Part shown: one piece after another, positions 1 through 12,178 of the stretch
Layout of the letters: each line of letters begins with the position of its first letter
Position numbering within the stretch: position 1 is the first letter of the stretch
The notes under the pieces: model-generated
What the model saw: the letters and a program-made list of their open reading frames with translations, nothing else
Database searches by the model: none
What the model was told of the DNA's origin: nothing
Position numbers and translations under genes: made by a program
DNA from: Antedon mediterranea
Lineage: Eukaryota; Echinodermata; Crinoidea; Comatulida; Antedonidae
Assembly: GCF_964355755.1 (NCBI RefSeq)
Contig: NC_092680.1
Coordinates: 5,619,001 to 5,683,000, forward strand
Reading direction: 5' to 3'
Length of the DNA: 64,000 nucleotides

Positions 1-143
1 CAAACCCGCTATGGACTGGTTCTCTTAAACATATAAATAAATAGGAATAAATGGAGTGGTGTGTTTAGCAGCTATATTTTTAAATACTGAAAGGTTCATA
101 AACAAACTCTTTTCCAAATATATTAGTTCTCTTCTTTACTTAG

Positions 144-1079
144 AAAGCGGAAATCGAACCAGAGGTCTTTATATCATACCAATGGGATCATCAACCGCAG
201 GTTAAGGTCTTGTACAAACGACTGACCAGTCTTGGTTATTCGTGTTGGTTGGATATCAAACAAATGGGCGGTGGAGATCCATTATATAGTAAAATTGACA
301 AAGGTCTTCGCAAAGCTAAGGTAATCCAATTTTTATTTACGTTAAGTTTTTGATATGCAGATAGGTTACCTCACAAAATGAACTTTGAAGAGTCAACTCA
401 GTTTTAATTTTAATTACTAGAATAAACGTTTTTAAGTAACTAAATCAGTAAATCTATGTGTTAAAAAGACAAAACTGGGATTGGAAGTGGCTGGTTGTTC
501 ATTTTGTATAGGCCTACGTACTATTTTAACAATAATAGATTTAGAGATAAAGATAAATAATGCACATCTCCAAAACAAAGACGTTAAAGACAAATTTCTC
601 TATTTAAAACATTCTGATACGCATTAATGTATTGAAACTTATAGGTTGTAATTTCCTGCGTTACACCGAAGTATTCATTGTCAGCCAACTGCCGTCGTGA
701 AGTCAGTCTATCAGATGCTCTCCGTCGACCAATCATTCCAATCCTTCTCCAGCAGATGGCGTGGCCACCAGAAGGTCCAATGAGCATGACATTTACGCAA
801 CTTCTCTACATAGACTTCACCAAGGAGTCAAATCAGGAAAGTTTTGCTGACGAGAAATTTGACGAACTTATTGCAAAAATTAGCGAGCATTCGCAGCCTG
901 TAAAAGGAGGTGACACTCCTGCTAAACCATCTGCACCGGAATCAGTTTCTGGTGAGCCGAAACCCGAAGAACCAAAGTCCGAAGATCTAAAACCCGATCA
1001 GGTACAGACTCCTACAGAAACTCCGTCTGAACAAAAAAAGCAGCAACCTAAACCATCTAAAAGATGCTGTGTTTCATAA
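144..1079 (+). CDS. Copy A (3' end only): TIR domain 2 and CaaX tail of the ARM-like/death/TIR/TIR protein
   Basis: Two terminal exons are visible: 144-320 and 645-1079; upstream exons lie outside the window. The first encodes the N-terminal half of a TIR domain (motif [10 protein letters not shown], then a [13 protein letters not shown]-loop region). The second starts [11 protein letters not shown], contains the NCRREV motif carrying the putative NADase glutamate, and ends in a short acidic/proline tail and CCVS. Both boundaries have AG/GT signals and phase 0, and match the last two exons of copies B-D exactly. CCVS is a CaaX box whose last residue (Ser) favours farnesylation in known proteins, unlike CCVL in the other copies. 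The tail is the shortest of the four, with about three PKPEE-type units. Family and exon assignment are secure; function is inferred. Confidence 0.88.
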
Positions 1080-1436
1080 CTTCTTTTTAAATGACATCTG
1101 CCGGTGATTTTATAATAATTCAGTGTGTGCTGGGTGGTAACCGGTTAATGCTGTAATTTTCTTCTTCATCTACATTTATACTGCATAATTGTATTCATGA
1201 GAAACCTTTCATAATTACTCAGTTAACATGATCGAGATAGATATTATACATTGAAGTTGTACTGAATTCCATTGCTGGTAAATTGTAATATAGGCATATG
1301 AAATCATTATAAGGACATGTTGAATGGAATTTTTTTTTCTACAATTACAGATGTCTTTTTGTATATGATATGTTAGATAGTGCAAAGAGTTATTGTTGAT
1401 CATAGATCACAAAACAAATGGTGGAGGTATGTTTGA

Positions 1437-1442
1437 AATAAA
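1437..1442 (+). promoter_or_regulatory. Candidate poly(A) signal of copy A
   Basis: AATAAA lies about 360 bases after the copy A stop codon. It is the first good hexamer in the 3' flank. Confidence 0.4.
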
Positions 1443-1983
1443 ATACATTAGTATAATGAGAGCGAAACAAACAATATCGGGAGTGATGCCAGTCACAATT
1501 TTTTTTGTATTTGCCAGTTACAATTTTAACAATTGTATCAGTATGTCTAATGTTTCTAAATCTTAATTATTTTGTTTTGGAAATATATTGCTGGATTAAA
1601 TTTACAATTAATATCGTAAATTTTAATATTTTCACTCTCTATAGACCTTAATCTGTATTTCAATTACTGAATTATATTTTGATTTAAATAAAATGTTGAA
1701 TTTTTAATTAAAAAAAAGCTTCCCGTCGTACACTATTAATACATTATACAACATTATTTATTTGTTATATTATATATTTTAGTATATACATTGTTACGTA
1801 GTATGCATATAAAGCAACCAACTGTCTGTTGGCCTCCTAATTATAATACCAACACAATAAGTTATCATCTTTTCCATCTAATTTAATTTTTATTTTTGTT
1901 AATAAAAAAAATGCAATCGGTCCTCTAACCTACAATGTTGGAAAAAAGATAAATATATTAGTTAAACTAATCAGAATTACGAA
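1443..1983. other. Spacer between copies A and B, AT-rich
   Basis: AT-rich sequence with poly-A/T runs and no convincing coding or structured feature. Confidence 0.5.
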
Positions 1984-2270
1984 AATGGTTTTGAACGCGA
2001 TTTCTTTCTGTTATATTATCTACATTACATTGCTACACATCACCATAGCAATAGCAATATTATTTGTCGTTACGTGTAATCAATATTTGTTTAGTTATTG
2101 TTAATATTCCGGTTCACTGATTCATACAAACCCAGCAGTTGTAAGGCTAAGCCAGCAGTATGCTGAATGGTTTAAACTATTTAGCAGAAACCAGTGCTTA
2201 AATAAATTAATTAATTAATTACAGAAGACAAGATATTGAGCTGTATAAGGTAATTATGATAATTATTTGA
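1984..2270 (+). promoter_or_regulatory. Conserved upstream block of copy B (probable promoter / 5' leader exon)
   Basis: This stretch is recognisably similar to 13768-14030 (upstream of C) and 32440-32710 (upstream of D). Shared features include GCGATTTCT, CACCATRGCAATA, GGTTCACTGATTCATA-like words and a terminal AAGGTAATTATGATAATTA. The last could be a splice donor of a noncoding first exon, because the first coding exon of every copy begins just after a 3' splice site. No transcription start can be proven from sequence alone. Confidence 0.45.
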
Positions 2271-3474
2271 TATGACGTGAGATACACTTTTATTATAATA
2301 CGGATACTGTATAAGAATGCGGTTAACAGGGACACACTGTTCTGTCATGTGGACAATCGAGATTGAAGGAGACTACACGTGTGCTGCAATGACAATAGCA
2401 AATAGTCACATAATATTAATTAGGCTGTTCTTATATGGAAAATATTTATATAGGCCATTGTTTATAACATTGCGATAAAGAGTCTATGTATGAATACTAC
2501 GATAAAGCTGTTGTTTCTGCAAGGGGTTTTTTTAAATAGATTGGCAAGCAAATGACAGATTGGGGGCAAAGTACGTAAGCATAAGGTACCCAACCGATAA
2601 TAATCCATGCTTTTATTATTATCAATTTAAGCATTGAAGTAACTAAGATACGGAATACTGTATTACTATACAATCAAAACACATTAAAGAAGGCTGCTTT
2701 ATACACTAATATAATGACATGCATGTCACATTAATTTGATCAATATAGTGTACACGTACCCACTTCTCTTACCACACGATATGCCTACTAATTATATTAC
2801 AGTATAAATAAGAAAACGGGATTCAAATTAAGAATAAAACGGGACAGGAATAAATGGTCAAATAAATACCTAAATGTATATGCTTTAATAAAAACAAAGA
2901 TACTAATATAGAAGCATGTTATTTAAACAAATCCCCTTTGTTTGAAATAGCTACAGTCATCTCACTATACAAACTTAAATCACAGTAGGTCGGTTTAAAA
3001 GGTGTACACAATACGATACACAACAAAAAAACAGTAGGTTATCAGATAGCGATATACAAGGTAACCTTATGTACCATTATTGAAATTTTGCCTACGTCAT
3101 TTCCAATCCAAAGTAGTATATATCTTTTAAGGAACTGACTAGCTATAATAATACTATAAGATCCTTCTTTGACAGGAAGACGCACTACATCGAAACAATC
3201 CGTTCATTGAGTTTAAGGTAAGTTTTGTGGGTTTATGGATTTTCACTAAGGGTCAGTTCACGTAAAGCTCATTATTTAAAGCTAAAGAAACATTTTCTAC
3301 GTGAATGACTGGAGCGAATGATAATTTTTTTAAGCTTATTAGTCTTATCATACTGGTGTATGCTACACTAAAAATAAGCAATTTTGGCCATTTATCATTA
3401 CTAAACCCAACACTAACATCCATCGACTTGAAGGGAAATAGGTCTATCTCATCAAATATTATAATAATTTTCAG
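2271..3474. other. Presumed leader intron upstream of copy B
   Basis: No gene or known repeat seen. A TATA-like GTATATAT at about 3116 and an exon-like stretch ending in AAG|GTAAGT near 3219 could mark an alternative leader exon; neither is conserved in copies C or D. Confidence 0.3.
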
Positions 3475-3491
3475 CAACAACATTAATCACC

Positions 3492-6400
3492 ATGAATCGA
3501 GCAGAGGTCGAAGCGTTTGTAGAACAAATCTCAGAATCAATTGATGATTTTAAGTACATACCGAAGCTGATAAAAGCAGTGAATGAATTCGACGAAGCCG
3601 AAGATGTAAATGAGCGGAACATGCGGGTACTAACTGACGTCATTGAAGACGACATATTTTCTGCTGCTGAAAAAAGGTTACAACATTTCTTGTTTACTAG
3701 TTGTTTTAGTAATTAACAATAGGCCTACTTCTTACTTGATGTTAGATGAGAGTAGATAAGAGAGGTGGTATTTAGTAGTTAGGCTACAGTACGACAGACA
3801 AAATTATCATCTTGAACAGACTCACATTTAAAGTTACTGCTAGAGACTAGCATGATAACCGTAAGACATAATCATAATAATCATCGGTATGGCAATTTGC
3901 TGCGTGAGTTGAAAGAACCAGATATGCCCGACCACTGTAAAAAATACGGAGGTATGTTTCGAAATGGAGGAAAAACGCTTACTTCCTTCGTGGTTTCAGA
4001 CTGATCTACCTTACATGAGAAAAATACCCAAAGTGGTGATCATTTCTAGTCATACTATTGCTAGTTACTCTTCCATATAATGAAATAAGACATTGATTAA
4101 TTAAAACCACCAAAACAATATTTGTCTTTGAATTACTTTTTAAACATGTATTTATTTGTTTGAATACAGCAAGGGTAAACAGTCTAAAGCATTAGCTGGA
4201 CTTGCAGTTGCCATGGCAGAGAAGAAGATGTCCGAGTATTACCGCAGTCTCGAACGTCTATTCAGAGAGCGGAACATCGTCAATTGGAAAGTAAATTATA
4301 CCTTGAATGTTCTCTCCAGTTTATATGTTTATATGTTAATAACTTTATCTTAGGAATGCATATAACCTCAAAGGGAAATCTTTCTCATAATTGTCATAAT
4401 ATCATTAATATAATATTAAGTGTTTCCAATTTAGGTCAATTACTACTACTACTCGGCTATCCAAGGAGTTGGATAGCCGAGTCAATTGCATCTAGTGGTT
4501 AGGACACTTGACTGTCATACAGATAGACCCGGGTTCAATTCCCGACAGCTCCCAGTCCACTCAGCTGTAAAATAGTACCTGGTTGAAAATACTAGGGAGA
4601 AAAAAGGCGGCGTAGAAAGCAACTGGCCACCCTACCACATAATGCCGAGGCTTAGTACAATGAGCTCCTAACAGCTCATTCCACTACGTTCAGAGAATAC
4701 GGGACTCACCTTTACCTTTACCTTCACTACTATATACTACAACTTTTCTATGATCGTTACGAGTTAATTTTATCTTATGTATTAAGGATCGATCAACAGA
4801 AGCCATAAAAGTAATAGAAACATTTATGGAACCACCAGCAATAAAAATGACTGATAAGGATGAAAGTTGGTATGGCACTGAAGAACCAGAAAGATATGAA
4901 ATGTCTGAACGAATTAAAGATTGTACAGAAAAAATGGTAAAAGCATTTGTGTAAGTAAAACTATACTTCATGCTAGAAATAAGCTTCTTGGAAAAATTAT
5001 GTTGTACCTCAGTATAGTGATTATAAAATGTATCTCACAAAATGATCATTTTCCGTCATAAGCACAAATGTTGATCTTCGGTGTCGAAACAAATGGATAA
5101 TAACAAAACAAACTATTAATCGTAATTATTTTCTTTTTTAAATGTATGTAACAGACGAGATAAGTTAACTAAGAAAGTGTGTATCAACCTTCTACAACTA
5201 TTGATAAACTGTCTGAAGAAATCCGAGATTGTTCATCTTATGATTGCCAAGGGATTGTTAGGTGACTGGGATTTTAAGGTTGAAGTAAGTTAATAATTTC
5301 TTTTGTTTCTTTATATAATAGTTTACACATTTATTATTAAGGGACGTGGCCACAATGACTACCTAACCAGTGATGACAGTAATATAATAACCGGTAGTAA
5401 ATGATCAAGACAGATCGTGTAAAGGGTCTTTCATTGGCGTTCGATTCGAAGGACCGGAACCATGCCGGAACAGCTGGTGTGAAAGACCCTTAATGTATGT
5501 TAGGGCAGCCAGACGCTACCGATTTAGTAACTGAAAATTACCTCTGGGCTAGTTTAACGGACCAATATTTGTTAGTATTTTTGAATGGGTGTGGTGCAGA
5601 TTTATCTAATCAGTAATAAATTCCTACAGGACAGTAAAGCTAAAACTCTGATACCTGAATTAGTAAAGACTGTTGATGAGTGGACGAGAAAGTTTGACGA
5701 GAAGTTGTCAAGCGACGAACATCCATTTGAAGAAGACTTTCCAACAAATGCGTTGACAGTTGCATTTGGCTCTAACTGGTAAGATACCAAAATCAGTTTT
5801 AAACACATTTTGACCTTTTTTAATATGTTCAACTTAGTGATCGTCATCATTATATTTTCAGTAAGTAATTTGAAAAATAATAATTTACACTAAAAAAAAA
5901 ATAACGCTATACTGAATTTATAATATAAATTAAAATACAATGACTATTTATAATAAAACGTTGAATTAAACCCTTATAAAGATCTACGGTAGTAACAATA
6001 CATTCATTTCCACTTTTAAAATAATGATGTAATGCTATTTAATCGTACAATGTCTATTAATTTAATTCACGGGAAAGCTGCGCAACGTCTCGTTTCAAAG
6101 GACTGAGTATTGAGAGTAAACAATCTTGGACGGATACAAACAGCTGAAGAATCAAATCTAATAACTAGTGTGTAGACCTTAATAATGTTATTTTTAATTG
6201 ATAGTCCTCCTAAATTATACCAAAATCATGTTGTATCAATATGGAAGAACCTATTGACAAAAGAATTAGACGGTCAGCCATTGACGGGATGGGGGTCAAT
6301 TGCATCTACAATATTAAGTGAATTCATCATTCCTAAGGTAAATATTTACTTTTTACACTATTTGAACATTATTCAAACAACGTTTTAAGCCTAATCCACA

Positions 6401-9400
6401 CTAGCATACTATACCAAACTCTTTGCGAACTCTGTGTTTGCGACTGTGTTTGTATTACCTGTCGAAACGAGTTACTAGGAGTCTATCATTTTGTCTATCT
6501 GAAAAATCACATTACTACAAAGCACCCAAATACTTGTTACTTGATTCGTTGAGTTTACAAGCCTCTGCAAACTGTCAAGAAAATACACGGCCCAACGTCT
6601 GCAAACTACGATAGTCGACTAGTCAACAGAAAACTGTTATTGCCAAACTCGAGTTGTTTCAGCCAACTTTCCTTGTACAGTAGACTCTAGGTTTTAAACA
6701 AAACCATGCAAAGTCTTCCTCAAATTAAAAATTGAATTATTTTCAAATAATTGCCTTCGTAGTTTTGTAAGCGTTTTTTTATATTTATTGTTGTATTCAT
6801 AGGCCACTAAGATTGATATGAATGAGTTGGTTCCCGGGGTTATGACGCTAATACGGTCAGACGTCGAGTTGTTAAAGGATCTTTCATCTAGCCTTATAGC
6901 ATCCATGTATGAAAAGGTGGACTCACTCGTGCCGTGTGCAGAAGAGCTGATTGATGTTTATCTTGACTGCGAAGAAATGTTCTATATAGGAAGTATGTGT
7001 TTAGATTTAATCAGGTCAAAATGTGTACTTTTTCCGGATCTATTACGGTAGTAGTTTAGAGTAAATATAAATATGTGGCACATGCAAGAGAAATCAGATA
7101 TAAGTCGGAATTTTCTAAAGGTATTTCAAAGAAACTTCCAACTTCGGGTACATTTTTAACAATTACGCAATATTATACTTTTTACTATGGTCATTTTGTT
7201 TCATCATAGTGTCATTAAAACCGTTGTATGCTAAATGTCCTGAGAAGATTATGAATAAAATGGATACAATTTTGGAAAAATTACCTGACTTGGATAAAAA
7301 CAGAAAGCAATTCCTTTATTTACTATTTGACGGAATTGTGAAATCGTCTACTAAGGTAAGTAAGAATTAAACAAAAACTTTATATTTTTTTTGTGATTAC
7401 AGATCCTTTAATAACTGGTCCAAATCATAACAAGACAATACAAAGTTTAATAAATCAGTAAATGTATTCAAACAATCTGAATACACACAGTTTATAAAAT
7501 AACGAGGAAGCTATGAATAATGTATCCAATAACTATATAAAAGGTATTAATTTTTGTTTAAAGGTAATTTCGTTCTATTTCAGACATTTGCACCACACGT
7601 CGATACCTTAATGGAAGATATCAATGAGTCGAATGTTCAATACCAAGTTCTCTTGGTTCTTGGTGAAGTTGCAGCGAAATACCCGGAAAAATTTGTAAAT
7701 CACATCGAAAGTCTTACTGGGGTATTAGATTCAGAGCCAAACGCAGTGTACCACGTAGATAAGATCATTGCCTGTGTTGGAACCATGAATAAGGTATGTC
7801 GAAAACAAGCAAATTCAAAATATAAAAGTGCTTTTTATTTTCCTTTTGCCCATTTTCAACCAAATGTAACATGCCTTCTTTTTCAACTACTTTCCAGGAA
7901 TGGGCAATCAAAATTCTAAAGATTTTAGTTGGTCAGCTTCAGACAGTACAAACGTCCTACCAGTCAGTTGTTTTAATGGAGATGAAAAGAATAGGCCATA
8001 AATTTCCTGAATGTTTAACACCATACAGAAAGGAGATAGAGGCCATGAAGGAAAGTTCACAGATGGGGGTAGGAGACTTGGTGATTTCACTAATCGATTT
8101 TATGGAAGGAAGAACGTAAGTCATTTGAGAAGGGTGTACATTCTTTTTCTAAACAGAGATAGATCAAGTTCAGAGAAAGTTTGGGAAGAATCACCTTTAG
8201 AAAATAAAACATTGAACACCCACATACCCATTTGATCATCGTTATCAGTGTTTATTTTTCTTATTTTCCCCCATAAAAGTTTGGAAGCTTTACATGAGGA
8301 TATTGTAGAACAGCGAGAGGACATCGAAGTCTTAGACACACGAGTAACAAACACGGAAAATAACGTTGCAGAGGTTACAGAGAAAGTTGACGAACAAGGA
8401 AAGGAAATAACGGCGGTAAAAACAGACGTCGCAGAACAAGGACAGAAATTGGAAGAGTTGGAAGAAGTTGTTGATGAAACCGTTGTAAAAGTTGACGAGA
8501 TAGACCATAAGGTAAGATGTTATACTTTGTAATGTTTGATGAGAATACCATTATTGATGATTATCTTTGTAGTCTACTGCAGATCGAAAGTGGACAACAT
8601 AACATGGTGGTGGTTTTTCTAAAATGACTATTATTATGGCAAATTTATTTTAAATAAAAATCTGTTAAATTTTCAGACGATTACTAATGCACCAAAATGG
8701 TCACGTGATGTTTCAAAACTACTAAATCCAGAAGCTGACTATGATTGGAGATTTTTGGCGATACGTCTCGGCTACTCGGGAGAGGACATTCGAAACTGGG
8801 CGTTGTCACCTGACCCTACTATGGCAATTCTAGCCGAATGGTACACGACCCATAAAAGTAGTGATGCAACATATGCAATATTGACAGCGTTAGAAGATAT
8901 GGGACAAACAGAAGCTGTAAAGATAGTTGAAGAATCTTTAGAACAAGCAGGTAATCAAGCACACATAAATAAACATACAATTTATTTTAAGTTTTTTCTC
9001 ATTGACGATTAATGTTTAAGCTTTAATGTATAATGAATAACAATCGTATTCTTAATTAAGCTTTTCATTGACATCGATAGATGCAATGGTTCCGAAATTA
9101 GGATCCGAAATATCAGAGAAACCACCAAAGGTTTTCATCAGTTACCAATGGGATCATCAACCTGAGGTTAAGGCTATAAGAGAGCATCTTGAGATGGCAG
9201 GGTTTGCTTGCTGGATGGACATTGGTCAGATGGGAGGTGGAGATAATTTATATGCAAAGATCAACGAAGGAATGAGAGCTGCTAAAGTTGTTCTGTGTAT
9301 GACAACTGAGAAGTATTCGAAATCTGAAAACTGCAACAAAGAGGTAAAAACAAAATTTACTGAATAACTGGGTTATCTCTACGACGCTACGACTATAGAA

Positions 9401-11559
9401 ATCTTACTCACATGGTAACTTTAAATACTAAATACTTGTTTATGTTTATCCTCATTACAGGTGAACTTGGCGAATCTGCTCAACAAGCCAATCATACCGA
9501 TCCTTATTGAGCGTACAGCCTGGCCTCCAGAAGGTCCAATGAGCATGCTTTTTGCACAGCTTCTTTACATCCAATTTTTCACGGATAAAGATTACGTCAG
9601 AGGAGATAAATTTTGGGTTGATGCCAAATTTGCAGAGTTATTGGCGCAAGTCAGTTATTATGCTGCTCCAGATCCAGAACAAATTACTGACGGTATGGGA
9701 AGATTATGTTTAAATATTTTATTTATTTCTATTTTATTTTATGTTTCAGAAGTATTCAAAACGTATTGTAATCATCTAATAATATTATTATTAAAAAAAT
9801 GATTTACGAAATACGGTTTTCTTTTTTTCAGAATACAAAAGTTGGGTACCAACTGTTGAGGCACCTGAGCAAGAAATAAAACAAGCTAAGAAAGATGATA
9901 AAGGCGGTGAAACCAAAGTGGTAGAATCCGAGCAGGTAATATTCAGGAGTATATAAAGTGTATTTGACGTAAGGTCACTAACATATACAGAGTAATATTA
10001 AAATAATAAGCCCATGTAATCGTAATTATTTCTTTCTTATTGATGATTGTATAGATGCATTGAGTATTGTGTTGCTCTACAAATGGGTTTATATCCACTA
10101 AGCCAGTAACTTAATCAACGATTCTTATCTTAATTCATTTATTACCAGTTTTGTTCTTTACTTAGCAAGCGGAAATCGAACCAGAAGTCTTCATATCATA
10201 CCAATGGGATCATCAACCACAGATAAAGGTCTTGTACCAACGACTGACCAGTCTTGGTTACTCGTGTTGGTTGGATATTAAACAAATGGGCGGTGGAGAT
10301 CCATTATATAGTAAAATTGACAAAGGTCTTCGCAAAGCTAAGGTAAGTCAGTTAAAATATTATTTACATACACCTATTGTAAGTAATCAATAGGCCTACA
10401 TTATAATAATGTACCTAACCTACGTAATTATTCGAATACTAGCTAGTGTTCTAAAGGACACAATTAAGTGCCACTGTTCATGTATAATTTTAATACTATT
10501 TTAAAACTCTGAAATTATGTCGTCCTTCTATAGGTCAGTTATAGAGAGTGTCATAACGTATTCTTTAACGGTATGGTTCGGTAGCACTACCGAAAATGAA
10601 AAGCGTGACCTAAATAGAATAGTCAAGACCGCGTCGCGTGTAATTGGATCTGCACAACTGCCTTTGGAGAGCATATTTTCGGATCGTCTTCTGAAAAAGG
10701 CAGTGGCTATCAAAGATGATCAATTTCATCCGGCCTATAGTATGTTCCAGTTGATGCGCAGCGGTTGGCAATTTTGTTCTATTAAGGCCAATAAGGCACG
10801 ATTTACAAATAGTTTCTTTGCAGGAGCTATTAGAGCCTTAAACATAATGTAGACACTTTTTTGTAATGTTTTTGTTTTTGAGTTCGTGTTGTGTCCGTTG
10901 AATATTGTGCTACGCCAACAGAGCAAACAGAATTTCTATGTTTTTTCTTAAAACAAATGATAATAAATGATACTTGACTTGACTTGACTTGAAAGTCGTA
11001 CTACCAAAGGTGCTCAATGCACAGTTGAGGTTAATTATTAGATTTAATATTTTGTCTATAAATTGTATTATAGGTTGTTATTTCCTGCGTTACGCCGAAG
11101 TATTCATTGTCAGCCAACTGCCGACGTGAAGTCAGTCTATCAGATGCTCTCCGTCGACCAATCATTCCAATCCTTCTCCAGCAGATGACATGGCCACCAG
11201 AAGGTCCAATGAGCATGACATTTACACAGCTTCTCTACATTGACTTTACCAAGGAGTCAAGTCAGGAAAGTTTTGCTGACGAAAAATTTGACGAACTTGT
11301 TGCAAAAATTAATGAACATGCGCAGCCTGGAGAGGAAGGTAAACAATCTACACCTGAACAAGTTTCTGATCAGCCGAAACCTGAAGAATCAAAATCGGAA
11401 GATCCTAAACCCGAAGAACCAAAATCCAAAGCTCCCAAACCCGAAGAACCAAAGTCTGAAGATCCAAAACAAGAGGCTCCTCAGCAGCAAAAACCTCCAA
11501 CAGCGCCTGAACCGAATAAGCAAAATCAGAAAAAATCGAAGACTTGTTGCGTTTTATAA
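3492..11559 (+). CDS. Copy B: helical-repeat / coiled-coil / death / TIR / TIR / CaaX protein, 1137 aa predicted
   Basis: Seventeen exons: 3492-3676, 4170-4290, 4787-4950, 5155-5284, 5630-5778, 6205-6337, 6803-6992, 7210-7355, 7584-7793, 7898-8115, 8280-8511, 8677-8950, 9081-9343, 9461-9692, 9832-9935, 10166-10342, 11074-11559. All junctions have GT/AG and phases agree. The ATG follows a 3' splice site by about 17 bases, so a noncoding leader exon is expected. Residues 1-549 are helical repeats, the later part resembling melted/VEPH1 proteins (from memory). Residues 549-626 are an acidic coiled coil, 627-717 a death domain (core [20 protein letters not shown]), 718-882 TIR-1, 883-917 a linker and 918-1065 TIR-2. 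An acidic [10 protein letters not shown] tail ends in CCVL, a CaaX box of geranylgeranyl type. Glu805 and Glu995 align with the catalytic Glu of SARM1/plant TIRs. Likely a membrane-anchored signalling or NAD-consuming immune protein (inference). Exon 5 acceptor is the least certain. Confidence 0.85.
4452..4735 (+). repeat. tRNA-derived SINE in intron 2 of copy B
   Basis: A tRNA-like head has an A box near TCTAGTGGTTAGGAC and a B box GGTTCAATTCC (about 4533-4543). A tRNA-unrelated body follows, then a short repetitive tail of CCTTTA units near 4710-4732. The 5' end overlaps an inverted hairpin, CTCGGCTATCC / GGATAGCCGAG, at 4452-4481. It is absent from the equivalent intron of copies C and D. 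Confidence 0.72.
5338..5494. repeat. Possible small inverted-repeat element in intron 4 of copy B
   Basis: The ends are TTAAGGGACG and, on the other side, AAAGACCCTTAA. This weak inverted pair with TTAA ends is suggestive of a MITE but not conclusive. Confidence 0.3.
10509..10991 (+). mobile_element. 5'-truncated L2/CR1-type LINE 3' end in intron 16 of copy B
   Basis: An open frame at 10517-10852 translates to the C-terminal end of a non-LTR reverse transcriptase. Characteristic words are [37 protein letters not shown] and [14 protein letters not shown]. After the stop comes a short 3' UTR and a TACTTGACTTGACTTGA tail, typical of the L2/CR1 group. Copies C and D have uninterrupted intron sequence here, so the borders are set by the paralogous empty site. 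It has no endonuclease or catalytic domain and is dead. Confidence 0.82.
11376..11475 (+). repeat. Coding minisatellite in the tail of copy B
   Basis: Imperfect 15- and 30-base units of GAAGATCCAAAACCCGAAGA type encode alternating PKPEE and PKSED pentapeptides. This is the short form of an array that grows in copies C and D. Confidence 0.75.
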
Positions 11560-11619
11560 CTGTTTACAAATAACATCCAAGTCATGCGTTTGCTGTGCAG
11601 TAATGTTTTCTAAACAAAT

Positions 11620-11625
11620 AATAAA
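11620..11625 (+). promoter_or_regulatory. Candidate poly(A) signal of copy B
   Basis: AATAAA sits about 60 bases after the stop codon. Confidence 0.4.
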
Positions 11626-12178
11626 TAGTTCTATTGTCTCCTTCCTTCTTCAGTCGTTTGTCCACTAACGTCAAATTCCCTACAGTGACAATCCCATCGT
11701 AGAGCCCTGTCAACTGTCTATTGTTTGCAGTTGTTCAAAGTATACCTATAGTAACGCTATAGTTAATTCGTTATGATCAGTGCAAGTCTAATTATTTTGT
11801 TTAACCATTAAAATGTAAGTCAGCGTATATTGTATTTAGATCTTTGAACACTCTTTTGAAAATATTACATTTCTATTAATTCTTTAATTAAATTTAAGTA
11901 AAATAATTAATTAACGCTTCACTTAAACGAATTGAAACTTACATAAAATCGAATATAATTTATTAAAATAGTTTTTTTAAATTATTATTTACAAAAAGGT
12001 ATTAATAAATATTTATATATATATAGTAATTTAATTTTTGTGATGTGACTATACATGCTGCATGTTGTATTTTCTTTAATTATTTAGTTTATAAATATGG
12101 ATTATGGTTATTATGAATTCATAGAATAAAAACTTTAAAAAATTGAACGTGTGTATACTTTGAGTTGATTTATTTAAA
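11626..12178. other. Spacer downstream of copy B
   Basis: AT-rich. The part around 11870-12130 is homologous to the spacer downstream of copy C (about 30940-31190), showing that flanks were duplicated with the genes. No gene seen. Confidence 0.55.

Noticed and set aside
10517-10852. Independent gene in intron 16 of copy B
   Set aside because: Its translation is the C-terminus of a LINE reverse transcriptase with a LINE-type tail, and the other copies lack it.
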